From Ceratodon purpureus (Eukaryota > Streptophyta > Bryopsida > Pseudoditrichales > Ditrichaceae), in contig CM026421.1 of the NCBI GenBank assembly GCA_014871385.1, positions 18,458,295-18,522,294 of the forward strand: 64,000 nt of DNA, read 5' to 3'. Both the position numbers and the translations under genes were made by a program. The notes beneath the pieces are model-generated. The model searched no databases and had not been told where the DNA came from. It saw nothing but the letters and a program-made list of their open reading frames with translations. Positions 11,048 to 20,082 of the stretch are shown here, one piece after another. The number at the start of each line of letters is the position of its first letter. The stretch's first letter is position 1.

Positions 11048-11502
11048 TGGTAAAGGGAGGATTTAACCACTAAACCCTAGCCTTCACAATCCCATCAAAA
11101 CCCAACAAAACCCAACTAAACTAAGTGCTCCAAACCCTCATAGAATGCTGGAAATGTACAATACAAGTGCAAAAAGAGGTCAAAACTGCATAAAATGGGT
11201 CAAAACAGCCCCAAAACATGGTACAGCAGCTCCTAACAGCTCTCAGACCTCTCTGACTCTACCTGCTCTAGTGTAGAATGATCTCCCAAAACCCTAAACC
11301 TGCCTCTTAAACCCCCTGAAAACGGACAGAATCATCCAGTCGGCTTCGACAGAGTTCATCCAGTCGGCTCCGACAGAGTTCATCCAGTCGGCTCGGACAG
11401 AGTTCATCCAACCGACTGGATGACTGTCGGGGACAGGGATGAAAAACTGTAAACAGCTAGTGGAGACTAAGGAAGGAGAGATTAAGGAATCTCCGGTTAA
11501 CA
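11048..11502 (-). repeat. 3' LTR of the gag-only element
   Basis: 455 bp. It carries three copies of a 24-bp unit (about 11,332-11,405) with the core AGCCGACTGGATGAACTC on the minus strand, and a partial inverted unit at 11,406-11,433 (AACCGACTGGATGACTG on the plus strand) that could form a hairpin. Confidence 0.9.
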
Positions 11503-11518
11503 TTATCCCCTTTTTCCG
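11503..11518 (-). other. Polypurine tract of the LTR element
   Basis: GGAAAAAGGGGATAA on the minus strand, directly abutting the 3' LTR: the expected position for second-strand priming. Near-copies occur at about 14,941, 15,495 and 15,908. Confidence 0.7.
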
Positions 11519-11631
11519 GTAGTTCTGCCCTCAGAACGCATGGAGACTCAGAGAAAGGGTGGTAAGTGGAAAGAAGGCAAAGCGGTGAAGTAAGAAATAC
11601 TAACTAAACTACTAAACGATGGTGAAGAAAA

Positions 11632-12873
11632 CTAATCCTTGGTATCAAAAACATGGAATCCCTGCCTAACTTCCAGCGATGCTGACACTTGCCATGAAGT
11701 CGTCCGTTGGTGGTGTCTCTCTTGCTTGAGCCCATCGGTGGAGCTTAAGTTTGAAACAGTCGGCGTTGTAGAAGTCGGCTGTGCACAAATTGGCTTCCTG
11801 GAAGCTTGATTGGCGCCCTGGTAATCATCGTGACAGCCCTCTGAAGAAAACTGTGGCGGTCGGCTGTGTAAAGGAGTCGGCTCGCAAGAGCCACCTAGGG
11901 AGCTGCCTCCTGGAATTGGGACTTCACTGTCTAGAGCGGTTGGCCAGTAAAAATGCTCCTGCCAGGCTCCTGTCTGCTCCGTTGCCAGGATCGTCTTCTT
12001 CAATGCAGTGTTGACAATTAGCAGCCGCTGCTTGAATTCAATGGCATCCTGTAATGCTTGTACCGTCACCTTCTCGTCTTCTATAATCAAGCTCACTCTA
12101 GAGCCTTCTTCCAAAAGTATGTTCTCAAAGGTCAAATCCTCGACCTGTACAGGAATCACAGGGAACCCAAGATCAATATCCACAGCTGCGACAACCACCG
12201 CAGGCTGTACCTTTGGATCGGTAGATGAATCTGGTGAAATGTGATTGGCGGTCGGCTCTGCAAGGTCAGCCAGTGGAGATGGCTGGACCGAGTCGGCACA
12301 CGCAGTCGGCTCTGCAAGGTGAGACGGTAGAGGCGGCTCGACCAAGTCTACAGACGCAACTGGCTTGATTGCACAGTCTGTTTGGACCAGAGTTTGAGGC
12401 TGAGGTTGGGTACAATCCTGAGTGGATGCTGCAGGCGCCTCCTTTGCAATGTCCCCAAAGCAGTCAGGGTCTGGAAAACCAATCCAGTCACCATCCAAAA
12501 TTGGTCCTGCAAGAGCATTGGCTTCCAAGTCGGCCGTGACCAACTTCTGCATTTCCTCCTTAGCTTGACAAGCCAACTCGTTCTCCCTGTTTATCTCTTC
12601 TGTGAATGCAATGAACTCCTTTCGAAGACGCTCCTTCTTCTCCCAATCAACCTGCTGTCTTGGTTCCGACCCGTTAACTTCCCTATCTGCCAAGGGTAGA
12701 CCAGCCTTCACCCTGGCAGCTCCGGTTAGCGTGACTGCCACCTCCGGATCGTCTTGCTCCTGCAACTCCACACTATTGACACCCACAATATGAGTACATT
12801 GTTTTTCAGAAGCTAGTAATTGCTGAAACTGCAATCGTAATGGACAGTTACGCATTTGATGATCAATGCCCAA
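11632..12873 (-). CDS. Second ORF of the gag-only element, 413 aa
   Basis: Open from about 12,899; first ATG at 12,873; stop 129 bp before the 3' LTR. It overlaps the end of gag in another frame. Its first residues (YLCLGIDHQMRNCPL) look like the second half of a CCHC zinc knuckle whose first half is not in this frame. So it is probably the continuation of Gag, either through a frameshift mutation or a programmed shift near 12,890. The remainder is acidic and rich in Pro, Glu and Ala, with repeated AEPT-type peptides, and has no protease (DTG/DSG) or polymerase motif. It may be an extended Gag tail left after loss of pol. Confidence 0.5.
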   Translation of the reverse strand: MGIDHQMRNCPLRLQFQQLLASEKQCTHIVGVNSVELQEQDDPEVAVTLTGAARVKAGLPLADREVNGSEPRQQVDWEKKERLRKEFIAFTEEINRENELACQAKEEMQKLVTADLEANALAGPILDGDWIGFPDPDCFGDIAKEAPAASTQDCTQPQPQTLVQTDCAIKPVASVDLVEPPLPSHLAEPTACADSVQPSPLADLAEPTANHISPDSSTDPKVQPAVVVAAVDIDLGFPVIPVQVEDLTFENILLEEGSRVSLIIEDEKVTVQALQDAIEFKQRLLIVNTALKKTILATEQTGAWQEHFYWPTALDSEVPIPGGSSLGGSCEPTPLHSRPPQFSSEGCHDDYQGANQASRKPICAQPTSTTPTVSNLSSTDGLKQERHHQRTTSWQVSASLEVRQGFHVFDTKD

Positions 12874-15197
12874 GCAGAGGTAGGAAGCATCGTTTTGCTA
12901 GAACCACCATTCTGATATCCTCCAGGTCGGCTGTTGACAGGCCTCCCAAAGCTGCTAGCCTCTTCATGAGCAAAAACAGCGTTGACTCCCACCATTGGTT
13001 TATCTTCTGGTCGGGGAAGTCTGTTGTTGGGGTTGTCTGGATTGAAGAAGCAGTATGTATCCTCATGTCCAAATTTCTTGCACACTGTGCAAAATCTCTG
13101 GTTGGCAGTGTCGGCTCCGTCTGTCTGCATTGGTGCGGTAGTAGACCGGCTGTTGGTCGGCTCTGTCTTCTTAGGCTGAAAGTACAGGTTCTTCCCTGAA
13201 GCATCTATACAGTGAGTCTCACAGCGTCGTGCTAACTCCTTCAGTTCCGTCAAGGTGTTGGCATTACAACTGCTGGTTGTCACCTTCAAATAATCCAACA
13301 GTCCTGCCCTGAAATACGTCAACTTAAAGCCTTCACCCACCTCAGTTTGGAGACACTTGACCAGGTTCATGAAGCGCTCGTAATAGTCCTGGACTTTCTC
13401 CCCTTCACCCTGTTTGAAAGTCCGGAGGGTCATGTACACCTGCTCATCGGAGTCTTGTTCTCTGTACCGCAACTTAAACGCCTTCTTAGCCTCCTCCCAA
13501 GTACAATTGGGGTGATGATCCAGCCAATCATCAAACCAACTCTGGGCCTTATCAACAAGGGTTGTTCCAAACAAAAGGATGAGTACAATCTCATCGGTTT
13601 CTCCATTAAACCAAGCGCACTTGTCAAAATGCCTTAGGTGAGCATCAGGGTCAGTTCCCTCCTTGTAGGTCCGATATGGTAATTGCTTCCGCTGTGCACT
13701 GACTGGTGGCTGTGGAGGACCAAACTTAAAGTTGGCTGTGCGTATGATTGGTACTTCAAGGGGATATCCTGCCGAAGTGGCCGGATAAGTCGTCTGTATC
13801 TTAGTGGCAGTCGGCACTGTCCGGTCGGCTCGCAAAAAATCAGCAACACTATAGTCCGGAGGTGCTGGAGTAGATCGAGCATCCACTAGCCGGGCCACTT
13901 GAGTTGGACCAGGTATTGAGTCTCTAACAGTCGGTTGTGCAGATTGCTGAGGATACCATACTGACTGAGTCGGCTCCCGAGCGTTGTACGCATCACCTGT
14001 CAGGTTGCCCAAATATCCAGAAAACCTGTGTGTCGTCAAGGTCGGCTGTGCAAGCAATGGTCTTGAAATGCTCCTGCCCATGGTAGATAGATCAGGCGGC
14101 CTTGCTGGTATCCCGCCAGAGCGCTCATGCTTTTGCCTCCTTTGAGGCTCCTTCCACCAATCCTTGATTTGCGTCTGCTCTTGTTGGTCTTGTTTTTGCT
14201 GCTCCTGTTCTTGCTGCTGCGCAGCCAACTGTTGAGCTGCCAACTGCTGCACTACCAATTGCTGGGCTGCCTTCTGAACACGCCAATTGAACTCGGCTTC
14301 ATGTAGTGTCGGGTGCTGCTCCACCGGCCACTGCGGCTCTGTGTGTTGCTGGTTTGACAATGCTACTCCCAACGGCGCAGTCTGCTGCAAGGCTTCCAGC
14401 TGCACGAGATATTTACCTTGGTCTGGCCTACCTTGGGCTTGAGTGGTATGCTGCTGTCTAGCCCGCTCTCGCTTAGCCAACAGGTCGGCCCTGAACGCCT
14501 CCACTGCCCATCGGTCCTCCTCATCTAGCTCCCACTCAGTAGGAAGTTGGAACTCATTCAGGAAGTGAACATGCTTACCAGGGATGCCTTCGGAGTGGTT
14601 CACCGCCCTGTGCTCTTGAACTGATCGACTCCTTGTTTCTTCCAAGTTCTGCCTTAAGTCCGAGAATGCGACTGGCAGTGTCTTGGGAGTTTTTGGCAGA
14701 TGCCCCGAAGAGACAGGTCGGCTGCGTAGCCGGGTCGGCTCAGCTTCTATGTCGGCTCTGCCAGTGACTGTGCTTGGCCACTGTGTCGGCTCCGCGATAA
14801 CCTCCTGTGTCTGACGTCTCTCCTTACAAAATGTGTTGTAGTCGTCCACTACAGGGGAGAAGTCCTCCCTGAACGAAGCAGTCTTTGTCCTCTCCTGATA
14901 TCTCCAAGGAATGTTGGCTTGATCAGGATGACTGTTTAGTCTATCCCCTTTTTCGAACTGCCTTCCCTCTTCAAATCGGCTCTCCTGTGTCCTCCCATCT
15001 GATGGTGAAATGTCATCTTCAACCTCCATGTCAACGAGTTCACCCTCCTGCATAGTTGTACTGCCCTGCGAGCTAAGTCGGCTGCGTACCTCAGGTGACG
15101 TCGGCTCTACTGTTTGCTCCCCATGTTGGAGCCAGCGTTTGTACCTCTCCATGGCTTGTCTCTCAGCTTGCAGATCATTCAAGTCACCTTCGTCCAT
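12813..15197 (-). CDS. Retrotransposon Gag, 794 aa
   Basis: Gag forms the particle shell that packages retroelement RNA. The N-terminal half is Arg/Gln/Glu-rich, with a Gln-rich stretch at about residues 300-345. Residues about 515-660 match the capsid-type retrotransposon gag domain (W-rich block AQSWFDDWLD, then FKLRYRE and YYERFMNLV). A CCHC zinc knuckle, CTVCKKFGHEDTYC, lies at about 700-713 and binds RNA in this family. The last 25 or so residues run out of frame across what seems to be a second knuckle. The 1.2-kb leader to the 5' LTR (15,198-16,409) holds no gene. Related to Ty3-type gag; exact clade not determined. Confidence 0.8.
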   Translation of the reverse strand: MDEGDLNDLQAERQAMERYKRWLQHGEQTVEPTSPEVRSRLSSQGSTTMQEGELVDMEVEDDISPSDGRTQESRFEEGRQFEKGDRLNSHPDQANIPWRYQERTKTASFREDFSPVVDDYNTFCKERRQTQEVIAEPTQWPSTVTGRADIEAEPTRLRSRPVSSGHLPKTPKTLPVAFSDLRQNLEETRSRSVQEHRAVNHSEGIPGKHVHFLNEFQLPTEWELDEEDRWAVEAFRADLLAKRERARQQHTTQAQGRPDQGKYLVQLEALQQTAPLGVALSNQQHTEPQWPVEQHPTLHEAEFNWRVQKAAQQLVVQQLAAQQLAAQQQEQEQQKQDQQEQTQIKDWWKEPQRRQKHERSGGIPARPPDLSTMGRSISRPLLAQPTLTTHRFSGYLGNLTGDAYNAREPTQSVWYPQQSAQPTVRDSIPGPTQVARLVDARSTPAPPDYSVADFLRADRTVPTATKIQTTYPATSAGYPLEVPIIRTANFKFGPPQPPVSAQRKQLPYRTYKEGTDPDAHLRHFDKCAWFNGETDEIVLILLFGTTLVDKAQSWFDDWLDHHPNCTWEEAKKAFKLRYREQDSDEQVYMTLRTFKQGEGEKVQDYYERFMNLVKCLQTEVGEGFKLTYFRAGLLDYLKVTTSSCNANTLTELKELARRCETHCIDASGKNLYFQPKKTEPTNSRSTTAPMQTDGADTANQRFCTVCKKFGHEDTYCFFNPDNPNNRLPRPEDKPMVGVNAVFAHEEASSFGRPVNSRPGGYQNGGSSKTMLPTSAWALIIKCVTVHYDCSFSNY

Positions 15198-16409
15198 CGG
15201 TGTGAACGGCTGATACTGTCAGTCGGCTGCGTTCAGTCGACTGTGTGTTCTGCCTAGTCTTGGCGGCTATTACTCCCTGTTTGCTGTGGTCGGCTCTGCT
15301 TGGCCTCCTCCAATCAGTCAGCTACCAGTACTTGGCTCCTTCCCTTTCATATTTGTAGTCCCTACCACTTTAGCACTCATCGACCCTACAGACGGCATTA
15401 TGGCCTAATTAGTGTTTAGAGACACTTTTTTTTTTTTTTTTTAGCAAATAGGAACAAACCAAGGCAGTTCAGTAAAATTGCCCCTAACTAGTTCCTATCC
15501 CCTTTTTCACACTGTATTGACCCTTAGCAAATCCAGTCCAGTGGTTATAGTGCTAGTTACTGTTCTGACAATATTTGAAACAAAAATCACTCTGAATCTG
15601 CCCAAATGCACTCAGCAACCCAAATTACCACTCTGTTCTGGCCTGTGCCAACCTCAGGTCCAGGTCCCAAATGTCCACCGAAGTCCCCAAAAATGACGTC
15701 CCATCGCCGACCCAGATCCTCAAATCGAGGTCCGCAAAGCCGACCGAGGTCCCAAATTGAGGTCCTCAAATTCAAAATTCAAAATTCAAATTTTTAAGAT
15801 CCCAATTTTTCGGATCTGAAATTTGAAATTTGAAATCCTAAAATTTCGGGTTACTTACCTTTCGCCCCTTTTCACAGTTGAAGTTCAAATCTGGCCTGAA
15901 GCAGCCTTATCCCCTTTTTCGCTCATGAACTGCCCTCAGTTCACAGGGTCAACGCCAAAGAAAATTTGTCCCTTCAACTCCTCTCAGCACCTACGCCCAC
16001 CAGCCTGCAACAGAGCCGCCCCTGCTACTACTGCTCCCTGGACACGTGCTGGACTGCCACCGTTGCTGCACGAATGTCTCCACCTCTGAAAACATCTGAA
16101 ACTCTTTGGCCGCCACTGCCCTCTCTACTGCAACAGTCTTGCTGGACTTCAAGAGTCTAAGGACCCTGCCAGTGGTTGGACAACACTCTGCCGACCAATT
16201 CTAACACTGCAGTGACTCCCCACACCCTGCCAGAAACTGTTCAGCACCTAGGAATTACAATAACAGCAGTTCAGCACCCCTAAACACTCCTGACAGTCAC
16301 TGCTGCACCTCTGCAGACCTAATGTGTGAACTTCAGGACCTCTCTAGTGTGTAGAACAGCCAACAACCAGCAGGAGATCACATGGTACGAACTAAAGCAT
16401 GGTCGCCAA
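15198..16409 (-). other. Leader region of the gag-only element
   Basis: Untranslated leader between the 5' LTR and gag. It contains a T-run (15,428-15,443), two extra polypurine-tract-like motifs (15,495 and 15,908), and a simple repeat of AATTTGAAATTTG/CAAATTCAAAATTC type (15,766-15,835). No gene seen. Confidence 0.6.
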
Positions 16410-16864
16410 TGGTAAAGGGAGGATTTAACCACTAAACCCTAGCCTTCACAATCCCATCAAAACCCAACAAAACCCAACTAAACTAAGTGCTCCAAACCCT
16501 CATAGAATGCTGGAAATGTACAATACAAGTGCAAAAAGAGGTCAAAACTGCATAAAATGGGTCAAAACAGCCCCAAAACATGGTACAGCAGCTCCTAACA
16601 GCTCTCAGACCTCTCTGACTCTACCTGCTCTAGTGTAGAATGATCTCCCAAAACCCTAAACCTGCCTCTTAAACCCCCTGAAAACGGACAGAATCATCCA
16701 GTCGGCTTCGACAGAGTTCATCCAGTCGGCTCCGACAGAGTTCATCCAGTCGGCTCGGACAGAGTTCATCCAACCGACTGGATGACTGTCGGGGACAGGG
16801 ATGAAAAACTGTAAACAGCTAGTGGAGACTAAGGAAGGAGAGATTAAGGAATCTCCGGTTAACA
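16410..16864 (-). repeat. 5' LTR of the gag-only element
   Basis: 455 bp, apparently identical to the other LTR. Transcription should start here and run on the minus strand. The AGCCGAC-containing repeats lie about 80-170 nt from its 5' end, in the expected U3 promoter part. Confidence 0.9.
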
Positions 16865-18370
16865 CTCCGACATCTTGAAGAGGAAGACCTTGTCCAGATC
16901 TTTTCCTTGGCCAGGGAATTTGTTCTCTTGGACATATGCCCAGAGACTGATTCCACGCAGCTTTGTTATGGCATCCATAACTCCATAATTTCTCAACTGA
17001 CGGAATGACATTACCTTGTTGCGAATGTTCGGAGATGCCATGTCCTTGCACCTGTCAAGGACTGGAATAAGCTCCTCCATGGTGAGTTTCTTGGGAGGTG
17101 CATCCTCTGGCTGTAGCAAGTAATTCCCAATGAGAACCTTGCTCGCCTCCAGCACCACAGAGCTCTTTGTTGCTCCAGGTGTATTCTCGACCTGTTCTGA
17201 GATCAAACTATTGATCTCATCCTTTGAATCTCTGTAGTCGCCAACCTTAACAAGGTGATCGTGAGTTCCAAGATGGATACACGCCCTCGTTTGGTTGACT
17301 GTACCAGACACGTAAAAAATTCGGGCCCCACAGGTAGCAATGCAGGCGGGGGGTTCTTTGCATACCTTGCATACAACCGTGGAATCTTTTGGTGGTGGCA
17401 GGTTGACACTGAAGGCTTGAAGTGTGCAGCCGTCGAAGTCGGTCTCGTTCACATCACGAATCCGGGGGCGGCGTTCCAGGAATGGGCAGTCTTTGTTGAT
17501 GCAGCGCAGCCATCCGACACAGGTGGAGGACCGGAAAGACAGCCCCAAGTCGTTGGTGATGTTGGTGGTGATGGTCTTCGTCCAGAAGTGGCCGTCGTAT
17601 CGTTTGTCCATTCCTTGCATTGACTTTGCCTGCGACCGCGATGCTCCTAGTGCTGCAGGGGGTAATTCGAATAGAACTGGTCCATCAAAAACGGCAGGCA
17701 GGTACCCTACTCTCTCGTGACGCATTCTTGAGTAGTTTAGTTTTTTCAGAACGTTCTTACTACCAGGTCTCTCGGCAAGTTTGCGAAGTGAATCGACAAT
17801 ACTGATAGTACTATGCTCTGAATTTTGAGAGGAAGTGGAGCACTTTACAGGAGGCGGAACTGGGGGCCTAGACTCTACAGCGTCTTCTGTGACAAGAGGG
17901 GACGACATAGGAGGACTAGTTTCTTCATCTGAAGAGAGGGAGATGACCGGAGTATGAAGAGTAGCATCCACGCCTGACTCTACCTTGACCTTCACGTGAC
18001 GAGGAAGCGGAGTTTGAACAGTGCAAGTAGAGGACCGACGGGAAGTAAGAATCTCAGTAGACGTCTGCATCTGCGACTCTGTAAGTCCATAAACTCTATA
18101 TGTTCCAGGATACAAGCGCCAGTACAAAATTCCATCTTCACCCCTCTCGGACAACTGACCTAGAGTGTGAGTGACTTCAGTTGTTATCTCGTCAAAAATC
18201 TCCTCCTCGACCGTGATTGTATCCTCTCTAAAAGTGAATCTCATACTTAGGTGCTGGGAGGACACGCTAGCCATACCATCGGCACTGGTCTGAAAAGAGA
18301 GAGGGACTCCGAGGCCGTGAGCATAAAGGACGACTGAGCCTTGGACTTCCCGAGGAGCTGCGTACGCCAT

Positions 18371-18841
18371 CGTGTAACGTAGAGTGTGGGGATATGACAG
18401 TAAACGATTGAAGGTGCACAACAATGAGAGACTGATGAGGTCGAGTACAATGATTATATACAGTTCTAGTTGTTCGTTAAGAAATGAATCTGAATCACGA
18501 GTAACGGTAGTTAGTTAGACTGTAACAAACAGAGTTAGTTATTCCTGGCGCCGTAATGAGAATTTAAGTACACTTATATTAACTCATGTCAGTAGCACTT
18601 TAGATCGTGGTATGATTTTTTGTTGAAGACAGCATATCTAGGATTAGCTCTAGCCGTCTTTCATTCTGTAGTTCTAGCCAGGCCCTCTGTGATGGCTGAC
18701 CCATTGTCACCCATTCTATTTTAGTGGAGATTTTATTGAATTTTCGATCAATTTTAATTATATTTATTCGCACATGTACTTTAATTCAAAATTCATATAT
18801 CTGTAGTTGTACAATGTCAGTGCCCATTTTTAGAGGTACAT
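18371..18841. other. Transposase upstream region of element A up to the B insertion
   Basis: Homologous to 23,809-24,275 in element B. The promoter region is cut at GTCTACATCT, the target duplication of element B, and resumes at 34,189. No separate gene. Confidence 0.7.
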
Positions 18842-18851
18842 GTCTACATCT

Positions 18852-18930
18852 GAGGGAGACTTGTATGCGAGCGGAGAGCAGAGAGCGGAGATTTGGAGAG
18901 CGGAGAGCAGAAAATGAAGTCTGAAATCTA
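18852..18930 (+). repeat. Element B left terminal inverted repeat
   Basis: GAGGGAGACTTGTATGCGAG followed by AGCGGAGAGCAGAGAGC units and GAGATTTGGAGAGC; nearly identical to the element A left end. Confidence 0.85.
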
Positions 18931-19337
18931 AAAACAGTACTTTATTTACTAAAATTAGACACTAAAATTAGAAAACTGGAATATTCTGAGAATATTCCCC
19001 GACTGTTTCCTATTAAAAGCTGAATTTAAGACCTATGACCGTGGAATTTTTTCAAATATTCAGGGAAATATATGACATTTTGATCCTATTACCGTTTTAT
19101 TGTTTTAAATATTTTTGGTGGTGGACAGTAAATTTGACGCATTCCTGTAAATTTCTGCTTGTTATTGATCCCATCCCGTCTGATGAATGTTGGTGTCTGG
19201 TGCCATGTCCGTGATCTTAGGGCGCCAAGTCAATGCCTTAAGATATTTAAGTTCAAGGTGAGAGGAATGTCTTCTTCATTTCCGCATTCTTTTCGTTTTG
19301 TGTAAGGGACACTTCTGTTTTGTACCGATCCTCGATT

Positions 19338-19781
19338 ATGGAGGACATCGAGGTGGTTGCTGTTTCCCTTGGTGATGTTGTGTGCCCGTTTCAACCTTAC
19401 GTGGAGGGTGAGGGGGAAGACGAGCTATTTGGATGTGGCGAAGCACTTACACTTCCGGAGGTCGTGGATGTTGGAGTGGAGTTGGGAACAGACCCTTCAG
19501 TGTTACGAGATCCTAGGGAGATCATAGTGGTTGAGGACGAGGTGGAGAAGCCGCTGCCAGCTCATGCATACTCTAAGGTTGGGAAGATCCCACCTGGGAC
19601 TTATTCGAGGGACGCAGTTAAAGGGTCAAGTGGGAGTAGTCCATTATTGAAACGTCCCTACCTAGGTTTGGGAGTGCCCAAAATGGACAAGAATGTAGTT
19701 TCTCAAGTACAAGAGTCTGATATTGGTAGATATGCTGAGCATGCAAAGGGCAAAACTAAACGCATTAAGTACAGGGAATGA
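19338..19781 (+). CDS. MULE-associated acidic ORF, 147 aa (element B)
   Basis: Almost identical to the element A copy; I noticed Lys-to-Glu near the start and Ala-to-Val near the C-terminus. ATG chosen as in A. TATTTAA at 19,244-19,250 is the likely promoter box. Convergent with the transposase, 301 bp between stops. Function unknown; see the element A entry for conserved blocks. Confidence 0.65.
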   Translation: MEDIEVVAVSLGDVVCPFQPYVEGEGEDELFGCGEALTLPEVVDVGVELGTDPSVLRDPREIIVVEDEVEKPLPAHAYSKVGKIPPGTYSRDAVKGSSGSSPLLKRPYLGLGVPKMDKNVVSQVQESDIGRYAEHAKGKTKRIKYRE

Positions 19782-20082
19782 AATAGCTATTTGCAGCAAT
19801 TTCTTGGTTGAATTAAAGTGATGATTTACTATAATATTTCCGTGCTTAACGGAGTGAAGGGTACAAGTGGTCGAATATAGTAATGTGACATGCATTGCAT
19901 TATTAGTTGGACCAATTACTAGGCGTGTCAATCAATGTGAATAGTGGGACTCTATATATTAAAAAAAACAATACAAATACGTTTTGCTAATTCGATACAG
20001 AGAATAATTCAAATAGCAATTACTTTGCAACCTAGTTGCCACCGTCCACGTGAAAGAACATGGACTAAAAGTAGCCTGCCCC

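Larger units (their letters stand above)
11048..16864 (-). mobile_element. Gag-only LTR retrotransposon (TR-GAG-like), 5,817 bp
   Basis: Two 455-bp LTRs (11,048-11,502 and 16,410-16,864) appear identical and are flanked by the 5-bp duplication CTCCG (11,043-11,047 and 16,865-16,869). The empty site is visible in element B near 22,304. In element orientation (minus) the LTR begins TGTTAACC and ends TTTACCA. A purine tract, GGAAAAAGGGGATAA, abuts the 3' LTR, and TTGGCGACCATGC follows the 5' LTR as a primer-binding-site-like stretch beginning TGG. Inside are a gag ORF and a second ORF. I find no protease, reverse transcriptase, RNase H or integrase, so it must depend on another element. This matches the described class of terminal-repeat gag elements. 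Identical LTRs mean recent insertion. Confidence 0.9.
8821..18370 (-). pseudogene. MULE transposase of element A, split by LTR insertion
   Basis: Same two-exon gene as in element B, about 98-99% identical by eye. The 5' part of exon 1 is 18,370-16,865. The reading frame resumes at 11,042 after the 5.8-kb retroelement and its CTCCG duplication, and continues to 10,422. A 107-bp intron follows (donor GTATCT), then exon 2 at 10,314-8,821, 1,494 bp, the same length as in B and C. Apart from the insertion I see no frameshift or stop, so the insertion alone seems to have inactivated this copy. The GCM-like finger is in the 5' part; the first catalytic Asp, later DDE residues and SWIM finger are in the 3' part. 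A TATA box (18,454-18,460, minus) precedes the start. Confidence 0.85.

Noticed and set aside
11048-11502. Independent MITEs or solo repeats at 11,048 and 16,410
   Set aside because: Their identical length, TG...CA ends, shared CTCCG duplication and the gag gene between them show they are the LTR pair of one element.
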